Part shown: piece by piece, positions 8,741-16,756 of the stretch
Layout: each line of letters begins with the position of its first letter
Numbering within the stretch: position 1 is the first letter of the stretch
Source of the DNA: Planctomycetota bacterium
GTDB taxonomy: Bacteria > Planctomycetota > Phycisphaerae > UBA1845
Length of the DNA: 64,000 nucleotides
Direction: 5' to 3'
Assembly (NCBI GenBank): GCA_016200265.1
Contig: JACQFE010000060.1
Span: forward strand, 1-64,000
The notes under the pieces: generated by a model
What the model was told of the DNA's origin: nothing
What the model saw: only the letters and a program-made list of their open reading frames with translations
Database searches by the model: none
Program-made: the position numbers and the translations under genes

Positions 8741-9135
8741 GGCCCACTCCTTTGCAAGGGCGCAATGTAAGCTCCAAGTGAGTACCTCGCGGCCCGCCCG
8801 TGCTTCCCGATTGCAGTTGCAGTCACATTGACGCGCAAGAGCGGTCGCCACGATTCTTCAGCATCGACTATTTGGATTTCAAACGCGATCCCCGCATCAT
8901 CGACAATCCTGGCATTTTCAATTGCGACCATGCCGAAGCGCATCCTCTCGACGCACGATTCCGCCGCCAATTGCGCGCGCCGATAATTCACGAAGTAATC
9001 TGTCGCCACCGCATGTCGAGTGAGCAGAAGCGAGGCCATGCCCAGCACCAGTCCGATCAGGGCCAGCGATATGCATGTATCCGTGAGAATAATTCCGCGA
9101 CGAGGGCCCGCCGCACCAAGGCGTCGGCTCATCAT
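8737..9135 (-). CDS. GspI-like minor pseudopilin
   Basis: The protein has 132 residues. Start ATG 9135 overlaps the stop of the upstream GspF-like gene as ATGA; a second ATG follows directly at 9132. The track ORF begins 43 codons earlier, inside that gene, without support. The leader RRLGAAGPRRG is followed by IILTDTCISLALIGLVLGMASLLL, a type IV pilin-like helix with Asp, not Glu, at mature position 5. Then comes RRAQLAAESCVERMRFG, which fits the end of the pilin helix in GspI/PilV-type proteins. Family assignment is by size, order in the operon and general pattern, and a GspH-like identity is also possible. Confidence 0.6.
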   Translation of the reverse strand: MMSRRLGAAGPRRGIILTDTCISLALIGLVLGMASLLLTRHAVATDYFVNYRRAQLAAESCVERMRFGMVAIENARIVDDAGIAFEIQIVDAEESWRPLLRVNVTATAIGKHGRAARYSLGAYIAPLQRSGP

Positions 9136-10358
9136 ATAGTCTCCGAAACGGCGTTGATTAGTGCGATCAATGGCATGAACAGGGCCAGTGCGATAAATCC
9201 CACCAGAAATCCCAGACACAGAGTGACCAATGGCCCGCTCAGTGCCGACATCGCGTGCCACCACCGATAGGCGATGGCTTCATAATAGTCCGCGGCGTGG
9301 CCCAGTGATCGCTCCGCATCCTCGCCACGTTCCACCATTCTCAATGCGCACACCAGCATGCCGCCGAGGTTCGCGTTTCCGGCGGCTTCGTGCGGAGATA
9401 CACCCGCTGAAATCGCTTCGACAAATTTCGCCAATCGACTTCGGAGGTGATTTGTTGGACTCACCACTGAGGGAAGTGAACTCGAAAAAGCACTCGATGC
9501 ACCGCTGCGAATTCCCAGTGCGATGGACCGAATGGCCTGGGCCATGCCCAATCCGTAATCCATCGTTCGGGTGATGGGAAAGGCACAACGTGTCGTGGCC
9601 ACAAAACGCGAAAAGATACCAGGTTCGATTGAGCGTCTTGCATAAATGAGCTTCAACATCAGTATCAGTGCGGTCGCCAACAGGATGGCTGGGAGAATCC
9701 AAACGTACTTCATGAACCAGTCCGATATGGAAATCAGTCTCATTGTTGCATCCGGCAGGCGAACGCCAAAATCGAGAAATATGTCCCGAAATTTCGGCAT
9801 CAACATGGCCATGAACCAGAATGTCAAAGTCACGATGAACAGAATCATGAAGGCCGCGTAGCCAAGGGCATGACGTGAATGCGGCGTGGACGTTACGTGG
9901 AATTCGATGACACGATTCAGAATTCCCTCCTGTTCCGAAAGCGAGGCCGTCAGTTGTCCGCATGATTCAGCTTGGCGCAAAATCTCACTGAGCTGTGTGG
10001 GGCACCCGCGAAAACCGGCGGTCAGCGCTGTCGAGACCGGAACTCCGCTGCGAATGCTCAGGTTCATTTGCTCGAATGTGCGGCGAATCCGTCCGATTTC
10101 TCCGGCAGCGGCGGCTTCCAATGCAGGACACAAAGGCAGGTTTAGTCGCGTGATCACGGCCAGGCGAGAAACAACCGTTTGGAGTTCAATTGCACGTCGG
10201 ATCCTCTTACTGTTGCCCATGAATCCGAGAGGCATCAGCGCCGCCTGTTCGCCGGAAAGCAAACGAGCCGTGTTGCTCGCGATGCTTGCGGCCAAACTCA
10301 ACAGCGCATTGATGATGATGAGAAAGAGGGCGAGCTGTACAGCGACAATCATGTACAT
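9132..10358 (-). CDS. Divergent GspF-like inner-membrane platform protein
   Basis: The protein has 408 residues. Start ATG 10358 (MYMIVAVQL) has GGAAG seven bases upstream and lies 13 bases after the first gspF gene. It shows the GspF plan of two cytosolic helical domains, each before a membrane hairpin: TVVSRLAVITRLNLPLCPALEAAAA... with GVPVSTAL, then ALGYAAFMILFIVTLTFWFMAMLMPKFRDIF-FG-VRLP, and a C-terminal membrane pair VTLCLGFLVGFIALALFMPLIALINAV. The MPKFxxIFxxFGxxLP segment is the family hallmark. It differs from the canonical copy next door by an additional N-terminal membrane segment. Two different GspF-like proteins in one operon suggests a hetero-oligomeric platform, which is an inference. 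Confidence 0.75.
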   Translation of the reverse strand: MYMIVAVQLALFLIIINALLSLAASIASNTARLLSGEQAALMPLGFMGNSKRIRRAIELQTVVSRLAVITRLNLPLCPALEAAAAGEIGRIRRTFEQMNLSIRSGVPVSTALTAGFRGCPTQLSEILRQAESCGQLTASLSEQEGILNRVIEFHVTSTPHSRHALGYAAFMILFIVTLTFWFMAMLMPKFRDIFLDFGVRLPDATMRLISISDWFMKYVWILPAILLATALILMLKLIYARRSIEPGIFSRFVATTRCAFPITRTMDYGLGMAQAIRSIALGIRSGASSAFSSSLPSVVSPTNHLRSRLAKFVEAISAGVSPHEAAGNANLGGMLVCALRMVERGEDAERSLGHAADYYEAIAYRWWHAMSALSGPLVTLCLGFLVGFIALALFMPLIALINAVSETI

Positions 10359-10371
10359 GGCATCTTCCTTC

Positions 10372-11565
10372 TCAACCGCTCACCGATTGCACCATTTGGA
10401 CCAGGGGTAGGAATAGAGCCAGAATCAGCAGCCCGATGACCGCGCCTACGCCAAAAATCGCCGCAGGGGCCACCCAGCCACGCAGCAACAACTGGGAGTG
10501 AATCGCCTGTGATTCGTAGGCCTTGGACAACTGAATCAACCCATCACGCAAAATGCCTAAGTCCGGGCTCCCACCGACGAAGTAGCTGAACATGGCGGGC
10601 ACCAGGCGCGTGCCTCGACAGGCCTCGCCGACGTCGGCGCCGTTCTCGATTGCCAATGCCACACTCCATGCTTCGTGGGAAAGCGCCAAACTGCCTGTGG
10701 CACCGGCGGAAAGTCGAATGGCTTCTGGAAGGGGCACGCCGCTGTCCACGGCAAACGCCATCGCGCGGAGAAACCGGGCACGTAGCGAGTTACGGATCAT
10801 CGCGCCCAGTAGAGGGATGCGGAGTACGATTCGGTCGCACATCAGCCGCCCTGCCATCGACCGATGGAGCACGAGGAACGATGATGCCAAAGCAACGACG
10901 GCGATGCCCGCAAACACGAGCAATTGCGGCAGAGCGTGCGAAAGCGAGATCATCGTCGTGGTAATCCACGGTAGCCTTACGCCGAACCCCGCAAAGGTCT
11001 CGGCAAACTGCGGCACCACGAACAACAGCACCGCACAGAAAACCCCCAGAGCGAGTGCCAGAACGATGGCCGGATACATGAGAGCTTCGCCGAGCAAGCG
11101 CCGCGTCTCGGACACCAGCCGCAAATGATGCGAAAGATTGAGCAACGTCGCGGACAATTGTCCGTTGGCCACGCCGGCGCGGACCACTTGTGCGTAGAGT
11201 GCAGGAACTTGCGGGGCGTGCTTCTCAATCGCATCCGGTAGAGACTGGCCTTGCTCGATTTCATTTGCGATCATCTGGAGCACACCCTGGAGTCGTCGGG
11301 AGTGGACGTCCCTTCCAAGTTGCCTCAGTCCCTCGTCCAGGCAGATTCCCGCATTTGCCAGGGACGCAAGCTGCTCGTTGAAGAAGATGAAATCGTCGCG
11401 ACTCAGCACTCTTCGCATCGGCGCTTGCTTCGCCGCGCGCAGCTCGATGTTCTTCAGGCCCATCGAAGCAAGCTGCTCCATCGCAACCGCGTTGTCCGCA
11501 ACTTCGAAGGTTCCGCTCATTGCAGCGCCGGACTTGCTCTGTGCGCTATATTCAAAATGGGCCAT
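10372..11565 (-). CDS. gspF: Type II secretion platform protein GspF
   Basis: At 397 residues it is the normal GspF length. It begins MAHFEYSAQSKSGAAMSGTFEVADNAVAMEQLASMGL, the typical F-Y-x-A-x-x-x-x-G N-terminal segment. The first GspF domain (FFNEQLASLANAGICLDEGLRQL...GQSLPDAIEKHAPQVPALYAQVVRAG...L) is followed by a membrane hairpin (YPAIVLALALGVFCAVLLFVVPQFAETFAGFGVRLPW). The second GspF domain (RARFLRAMAFAVDSGVPLPEAIRLSAG) is followed by the C-terminal hydrophobic segment ending LFLPLVQMVQSV. It sits in the inner membrane and links the GspE ATPase to the pseudopilus. It lies 37 bases after gspE in the same direction. Confidence 0.92.
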   Translation of the reverse strand: MAHFEYSAQSKSGAAMSGTFEVADNAVAMEQLASMGLKNIELRAAKQAPMRRVLSRDDFIFFNEQLASLANAGICLDEGLRQLGRDVHSRRLQGVLQMIANEIEQGQSLPDAIEKHAPQVPALYAQVVRAGVANGQLSATLLNLSHHLRLVSETRRLLGEALMYPAIVLALALGVFCAVLLFVVPQFAETFAGFGVRLPWITTTMISLSHALPQLLVFAGIAVVALASSFLVLHRSMAGRLMCDRIVLRIPLLGAMIRNSLRARFLRAMAFAVDSGVPLPEAIRLSAGATGSLALSHEAWSVALAIENGADVGEACRGTRLVPAMFSYFVGGSPDLGILRDGLIQLSKAYESQAIHSQLLLRGWVAPAAIFGVGAVIGLLILALFLPLVQMVQSVSG

Positions 11566-11602
11566 TTCGTGTTTTCCCTAAACTCAGCACTCCGACCCGC
11601 GA

Positions 11603-12766
11603 TCAATCCGACAGCTTGCAGCCGAGGATCCGCACAACTTCCTCCTCGTCCGTGACGCCGCTCGCCAGCAACTCCCTGGCACGCCCATTCAGGTCCAGCT
11701 CCTGCTTCTTCAACTCTTCGCGCAACACCGACGCGGGTGATTGCAACAAGATCAGCGACCGCGTTCGTTCGTCCAGCGTGGAAATCTGCGAGATCGCCGT
11801 TCGCCCGCTGTATCCCGTGTTCAGGCAAGCATTGCATCCGCGCAACGGGGACGCGCCGCAATGTCGACATCGCAGGCGAATCAGGCGTTGGGAACACACC
11901 AGCGTCATCGCACTAACAAGTTGATAGGGCGGTATCCCCATTTCGAGAAAACGCACGATCGTCTCCGCCGGATCGCCGCTGTGCATGGTCGTGAGAATAA
12001 GGTGCCCGGTCAGGGCCGCCTCCACGACGATGAACGCGGTTTGACGGTCGCGCACTTCGCCCAAGAGAATGACCTGCGGATCATGACGCAGCACCGATCT
12101 CATGCAGCGTTCGTATCCTAGCTCGCCGTATGGATTGATCTGGACTTGTGCGACGCGATCGAGCCGCTGTTCGACCGGGTCCTCTAAAGCAATGATGCTC
12201 CTGCCGGGAGTCAGACGCTGAATCTCGCGGACCAGTGCATATAAGGTCGTGGTTTTTCCACTTCCCGCAGGGCCGGACACAACGATGAGTCCGGCGGGGA
12301 GCGCCGCCGCCGCTCGCAATTGGGCTGCCGGTTTCGTTGTCAGTCCGAGCGAGTCGAGCGACTGGAGGTGAGTGCTGCGGCGAAAGACCCGCACGACGGC
12401 CCGCTCCCCGCGGACTGTTGGGAATGTAGCGACACGCAACTCTGCTCCCATACTGCTATCATTCGTCGAGCCATGTTCCCACAAAAAGCTTCCTTCCTGC
12501 GGGATGTCAATTCGATAAGTGAGTAACGACGCCATAATTTTCAGCCGAGAAATGACGTTCTCGGAGAGTCGTTGGGAGAGAACTTCCATGTCTCTGAGTT
12601 GGCCGTCGACGCGCGCCCGCACCAGCATTCCGTCGTCAATCGGTTCCCAATGAATGTCTGTCGAGCCGGCTTCAAGCGCCTGGGCAATGATGTCGTCCAC
12701 CAGGTCGGTGACATCATGAACACCCGGTTCAGATGGTCGATCCTTCATTTGCGTTTCGGCACACAC
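11603..12766 (-). CDS. gspE: Type II secretion/pilus assembly ATPase GspE
   Basis: The 387-residue cytosolic hexameric ATPase powers pseudopilus assembly. The start is uncertain: GTG 12766 with an AAGGG ten bases upstream, or ATG 12748. The N2 domain carries the usual ASDIH-type segment (EAGSTDIHWEP), RVDGQLRDM and DIPQEGSF. The ATPase core has Walker A GPAGSGKTT (about 164-172), Asp box IALEDPVEQRL, Walker B VILLGEVRD and His box TGHLILTTMHSGD. A four-Cys zinc site follows (CRHCG...GCNAC). It lacks the N-terminal GspL-binding N1 domain, so it is shorter than typical GspE/PilB (about 500-570). It is the first gene of a six-gene operon; no secretin, GspC, GspL or GspM lies next to it. Confidence 0.93.
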   Translation of the reverse strand: MCAETQMKDRPSEPGVHDVTDLVDDIIAQALEAGSTDIHWEPIDDGMLVRARVDGQLRDMEVLSQRLSENVISRLKIMASLLTYRIDIPQEGSFLWEHGSTNDSSMGAELRVATFPTVRGERAVVRVFRRSTHLQSLDSLGLTTKPAAQLRAAAALPAGLIVVSGPAGSGKTTTLYALVREIQRLTPGRSIIALEDPVEQRLDRVAQVQINPYGELGYERCMRSVLRHDPQVILLGEVRDRQTAFIVVEAALTGHLILTTMHSGDPAETIVRFLEMGIPPYQLVSAMTLVCSQRLIRLRCRHCGASPLRGCNACLNTGYSGRTAISQISTLDERTRSLILLQSPASVLREELKKQELDLNGRARELLASGVTDEEEVVRILGCKLSD

Positions 12767-12995
12767 GCTTCAGAATCCCTTTCAAGCCTTCGGCATCGTG
12801 CCGGAATTGAGGTTCCTTTGCCGCGTCGAATGCCCAGAAGCGATCACCTGCCTCCCGTTGTTACTACGAAAACGGGGCGTCCTTCTCGCAAATAATTTAA
12901 AGCCGAATTGATCGGACGACCCCGAAATTCAACATTTGATGGTCCATCAGTCCGTGGTAAATGCCCCTTGATGCAGCGAGGCAGTGGCTGCGCGA

Positions 12996-13313
12996 TCAAT
13001 CGACCTGCATTTGCTTTCCGCGAGGGAGTCCGCTCCAATGATTCTGGCACAGTTGCAGAGCGCGCCGCAGGCTTTGCATCCATGTCCAATGCCGCCCAAG
13101 AAAGCCCTGAAGGCTTCGGGCCGTTCCAAAACACATGATCTTGCGCAGCACCAGGCTCAGGTTGAAACCGCCCGCATGAGTCAGCAGGCGTTTGAGAATG
13201 TTCTCATGCTTGCGTAGATGCGTCCGATGCATCCCCCCGGTGTCGTAGCAGTGAGCGAAGCTCCGTTCAAGGCGTTCACGGATCCGTTCATGTTTCTGAC
13301 GTGTTGCCCAAAT
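12996..13313 (-). pseudogene. Truncated transposase remnant (IS1182/IS4-like C-terminus)
   Basis: The minus-strand frame reads IWATRQKHERIRERLERSF-AHCYDTGGMHRTHLRKHENILKRLLTHAGGFNLSLVLRKIM-FGTARSLQGF. This matches the C-terminal region of DDE transposases common in planctomycetes (ERSFAH...TGG-R-R--LRG-ENI-KR----A---NL-L-MRK). It contains the catalytic Glu region but a TAA lies right before IWATRQ, and nothing recognisable as the rest of the gene is seen upstream. The frame ends at 12996. It is a decayed insertion fragment between the secretion operon and the sulfotransferase gene. The track splits it into frames at 12996-13232 and 13181-13411. Confidence 0.75.
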
Positions 13314-13474
13314 TTACACGAGCGTGGGCACGATCGATCGGCACTGTTTATCGCGTGGAGTGGGCGGTATGTCCGTATTATGGTTAAATCCTCCGACTTG
13401 CGGTGGACCAATGGCGACAGATACCATCACGACTGTCGATGTACTTTCGCGACCAGACGGAGGAATCATTGCGC

Positions 13475-14203
13475 ATGCCGTTACGATTGGCGATGTGGTC
13501 GGGGCCGAGAAACATCTCCACCGCCATGATGCGCTCCTGGGGCAACCGCGCCGATACCTTTGTGTGCGACGAGCCGTTCTACGCGCACTACCTGAAAGCA
13601 ACCGGAATCGATCATCCTGGCAGGGACGAGGTCATCGCGCACCACGAGACGGATTGGCGGAAAGTCGTAGCATGGCTGACTGGTCCGACCCCAGGGGGCA
13701 AGGCCGTCTTTTATCAGAAGCACATGTCCCATCATCTGCTGCCCAACATCGAACGCAGCTGGCTGGATGGGCTGACGCATTGCTTTCTGATCCGCGATCC
13801 ACGAGAGATGCTCACCTCGTTGCTCGAACATCTGCCGAATCCGACGTTGAATGACACCGGCCTGCCGCAGCAGATCGAGTTGGTCCACCACGTACAATGG
13901 CGAAGCGGCCGGACGCCACCGATCGTTGACGCACGAGACGTGCTGGAGGCGCCTCGCCACATGCTTGAACTACTGTGTGGCGAAGTTGGCGTTGCATTTG
14001 ATGAAGCCATGCTCAGTTGGCTCCCGGGACGTCGGGCGACGGATGGCATCTGGGCGAAACACTGGTACGAGGCCGTGGAGCGATCCACAGGCTTTCAGCC
14101 GTACAAGCCCAAACAGGAACCTTTGCCCGATGAGTTCACGACGCTTTTCGAGCAGTGCATGGAATGTTATTCTGAGCTGCACGTACGCCGACTCCGTGCG
14201 TAG
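13475..14203 (+). CDS. P-loop sulfotransferase-like protein
   Basis: The protein has 242 residues. The start is ATG 13475 (MPLRLAMWSGPRNISTAMMRSW) with GGAGG 11 bases upstream; the track start 24 codons earlier only extends into non-conserved sequence. The segment SGPRNISTAMMRSWGNR is a 5'-phosphosulfate-binding-type loop, DEPFYAHYL follows as in this family, and LTHCFLIRDPREMLTSLL is the 3'-phosphate-binding-like region. This small family is usually annotated as sulfotransferase-like or as a hypothetical P-loop protein; the acceptor is unknown. The aminotransferase gene starts 19 bases after its stop. I recall plant proteins in which an equivalent domain is fused to a class IV aminotransferase, which supports a joint function. 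Confidence 0.8.
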   Translation: MPLRLAMWSGPRNISTAMMRSWGNRADTFVCDEPFYAHYLKATGIDHPGRDEVIAHHETDWRKVVAWLTGPTPGGKAVFYQKHMSHHLLPNIERSWLDGLTHCFLIRDPREMLTSLLEHLPNPTLNDTGLPQQIELVHHVQWRSGRTPPIVDARDVLEAPRHMLELLCGEVGVAFDEAMLSWLPGRRATDGIWAKHWYEAVERSTGFQPYKPKQEPLPDEFTTLFEQCMECYSELHVRRLRA

Positions 14204-14222
14204 TGCGACGAAAGAGATTGCA

Positions 14223-15122
14223 ATGTTCCAACAATTCAATCCCCAAAACAAGGATCTATTGGTGAATATCAACGGCAAGTTGGTTCACCGCAACGAGGCC
14301 GGAATCAGCCCGTTCGACTCCGTGGTGCAAGGCGGCGACGCGGTTTGGGAGGGTTTACGCCTCTATCAAGGAAGGATTTTCAAGCTCCTTGAACACTTGG
14401 ACCGGCTTCGCGACTCCGGGCTTGCCCTTGCCTTTCAACAGATCCCTTCGCAAGAAGAGTTCATTGAACAGATTCGACGGACACTTGCTGCGAATCAAAT
14501 GTCTGACGGAGTACACATCCGCCTGACGCTGACTCGGGGCGTCAAGATCACCTCGGGCATGGACCCGCGTCTCAACCAGTCCGGACCGACGCTCATCGTG
14601 CTGGCCGAACACAAACCTCCGGTTTACAGCAAGACCGGGTTAACTTTGATCACCAGCAGCATCCGCAGATTTCCTCCCGATTGCCTCGATCCGAAAATCC
14701 ACCACGCCAACCTGCTGCAATCGATTCTGGCCAAGATCGAGGCCAACAACGCCGGCGCGGATGACGCACTTATGCTGGACCACCGTGGCTTCGTGGCGGA
14801 AACCAACGCCACACACATTTTTATCGTTCACTCCGGCACAGTCATGACCAGCCTGGCAGTGGCGTGTCCCGAAGGCATCACCCGAGCTACCGTGCTGGAA
14901 CTTTGCAAGAAACACGATATTCCCAGCTGGGAGAAAGATATCTCCTTGACCGAGGTTTACCGCGCCGATGAAGCGTTCTGCACCGGAACGATGGGAGAGC
15001 TGGCTTCCGTTGTCAGGATCGACGGACGATCGATCGGAAGGGGTCGAGTCGGACCCATGACCGAACGCCTGAGCACATTGTTTTGCCGGCTCACGGAAAC
15101 TGTGGGGTACAAAATCACCTGA
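14223..15122 (+). CDS. Class IV PLP-dependent aminotransferase (branched-chain/D-amino acid type)
   Basis: The protein has 299 residues. The start ATG 14223 (MFQQFNPQNKDLLVNINGKLVHR) has AAAGAG upstream; the track ORF start at 13851 lies inside the previous gene. Fold-type IV features are all visible: ISPFDSVVQGGDAVWEGLRLYQGRIFKLLEHLDRL, the catalytic Lys in LDPKIHHANLLQSILAKIEA, the cofactor segment DDALMLDHRGFVAETNATHIFIV, and EVYRADEAFCTGTMGELASV near the end. The family transfers amino groups between 2-oxo acids and L-branched-chain or D-amino acids (or releases pyruvate from aminodeoxychorismate). The sequence alone does not decide the substrate. It is downstream of, and probably co-transcribed with, the sulfotransferase-like gene. 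Confidence 0.88.
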   Translation: MFQQFNPQNKDLLVNINGKLVHRNEAGISPFDSVVQGGDAVWEGLRLYQGRIFKLLEHLDRLRDSGLALAFQQIPSQEEFIEQIRRTLAANQMSDGVHIRLTLTRGVKITSGMDPRLNQSGPTLIVLAEHKPPVYSKTGLTLITSSIRRFPPDCLDPKIHHANLLQSILAKIEANNAGADDALMLDHRGFVAETNATHIFIVHSGTVMTSLAVACPEGITRATVLELCKKHDIPSWEKDISLTEVYRADEAFCTGTMGELASVVRIDGRSIGRGRVGPMTERLSTLFCRLTETVGYKIT

Positions 15123-15311
15123 CAACTACGGAATCGCGAACACATTTGGCGGGTTCAAATCAGAAACACATTTCAATGTGAAGCACCCGGTGCGTGCGGA
15201 AATGGCGATGCCGCGACCGGCGACTCCGTAGACTCACAATCGCAAGGCAGCACGATGCGCCATGACTGTGCGTCACGCGAATATCGAGGACACTGCGGAA
15301 GCGTGCCTGAG

Positions 15312-16412
15312 TCAGCGGGCAGCCGTGAAGCCTTCAAGTCGAATGCGCGGCGTTAGGTAGTCGTCGCGTATCGGCTCCTCGAGGCACAAGTCGGTGGAAA
15401 GGTATTTCTTGTTGGAATCCGGAAGAACGGAAACCACTGCTGTGTCCTCGCCGAGTTCCTCCACGAGTTTCATCGCCCCAAGCACGTTGGCGCCGGAGGA
15501 GATGCCGACCGCCAGGCCAAGGCGACGACAAAGCGCTTGTGCCATGAGTATGGCATCGCCGTCCCAAACGTCAACCACTGGGTCGAGAATCTCAAGGTTC
15601 ACGATAGAGGGTATGAACTCGTCGGAAATGCCTTGAATGCGGTGTTGGCCGGTCTTGTGTCCGGTGCGAAGCGTGGGAGAGTTGGCCGGCTCCAAGGGGT
15701 GGATGCGGACACTTCGTCTCTCGCGCCGCAGATATCGCCCGACGCCCATAACCGTCCCGCCCGTGCCAACGCCCGCCACGAATGCATCGGCCACCCGACC
15801 GAACGCACGAAGCTGCGACTCGATCTCCGGGCCTGTCGATAACATATGGGCCTCGACGTTGGCAGGGTGAGCGAACTGTCGCGGCAGAAAAACGTTGCGG
15901 TGTGTTTCCGCGTAGCGCTTGGTCATCTCGATGGCGCCGACAAAACCGCCATCCTCAGAGGAAACTCCGATGACGGTTGCCCCGAAACTGGCGATCAGCT
16001 GCACGCGCTCGCGGCTCATCCAGTCCGGCATGAAGATCCGAACGGGATGTGCAAGGGCGCTGCCTATGGCGGCAAAGGATATTCCCGTGTTACCGCTGGA
16101 AGCCTCGACAATAGCATCACCGGGGCGCAGATCGCCGGATCGATAGGCGACTTGAAGGATGTGGGCCGCCATGCGGTCCTTGATGCTCCCGGTCATGTTC
16201 ATCAGCTCGTACTTGGCGAAAATACGACGCGGCTTGTGGTCGAAGCGATAGCGTATTTCCAGGAGCGGCGTTTTGCCGATGAGAGGCATCAGTGCTTTGA
16301 TCGGGGTGACATCGGCCTCTGTCTGTATTGTTGCGTTCAACGGGAATCGGTCGGGCGCCTCGGCCCATCTCCTGTCAGAAGAACATACCACGCTCCGCTT
16401 GCCTGACAACAT
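15312..16412 (-). CDS. Cysteine synthase / cystathionine beta-synthase family PLP enzyme
   Basis: The protein has 366 residues; the first 35 are not conserved and the true start could be later, but MPLIGKTPL at residue 42 would cut the family N-terminus. Fold-type II motifs are clear: [10 protein letters not shown], the PLP Lys in [11 protein letters not shown], the substrate loop [12 protein letters not shown], the phosphate-binding [15 protein letters not shown], and [12 protein letters not shown] near the C-terminus. The last part ([16 protein letters not shown]) is the usual end of O-acetylserine sulfhydrylases. It would make cysteine from an activated serine and sulfide, or act in transsulfuration. 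It stands alone on the minus strand, so context does not help. Confidence 0.87.
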   Translation of the reverse strand: MLSGKRSVVCSSDRRWAEAPDRFPLNATIQTEADVTPIKALMPLIGKTPLLEIRYRFDHKPRRIFAKYELMNMTGSIKDRMAAHILQVAYRSGDLRPGDAIVEASSGNTGISFAAIGSALAHPVRIFMPDWMSRERVQLIASFGATVIGVSSEDGGFVGAIEMTKRYAETHRNVFLPRQFAHPANVEAHMLSTGPEIESQLRAFGRVADAFVAGVGTGGTVMGVGRYLRRERRSVRIHPLEPANSPTLRTGHKTGQHRIQGISDEFIPSIVNLEILDPVVDVWDGDAILMAQALCRRLGLAVGISSGANVLGAMKLVEELGEDTAVVSVLPDSNKKYLSTDLCLEEPIRDDYLTPRIRLEGFTAAR

Positions 16413-16756
16413 CGCACGCCTGAATGCGGTGGTTTGCCATCTTCAGAAAGCGATTCACTTTCAAGTCCTCCAATCACATCGCACTCGCCATGACCGCAAA
16501 TACTGTAAGTTCTCCCCAATGCCCCCGTGCTGACCAACAAGCCGCTTGATTGAGCTGCAGGGTCGAGCGAGCGTCCGACCTCCCGCGTTCAGTACCTAAC
16601 TTCTGACGCAATTGGTCTCATTCCGCACAAGCGCCGGAGTACGAACTTGCTTGCTACGGATGCCGGTAATAATCTAACGCTTCGTCCAGCTCCGATGGGA
16701 TGGCGACGGGGCTTCCATCGGAGACGCATCAGCGATTCCCCGCCAGGAGCCTCCTC
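16413..16756. other. Divergent intergenic region
   Basis: This space lies between the divergently transcribed cysteine-synthase-like and M3 peptidase genes and must carry promoters for both. I see no convincing -35/-10 pair, operator palindrome or RNA gene. The only clear signal is AGGAG at 16744-16748, the ribosome binding site of the peptidase gene. Confidence 0.4.

Noticed and set aside
9280-9963. Minus-strand ORF of 227 aa within the second gspF-like gene
   Set aside because: It lies in a different frame of the same strand as a protein with clear membrane segments and family motifs, and is hydrophilic and low in pattern.
13324-13854. Plus-strand ORF of 176 aa before and over the sulfotransferase-like gene
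   Set aside because: It overlaps the sulfotransferase-like gene in another frame; the latter has GGAGG and the P-loop-type motif.
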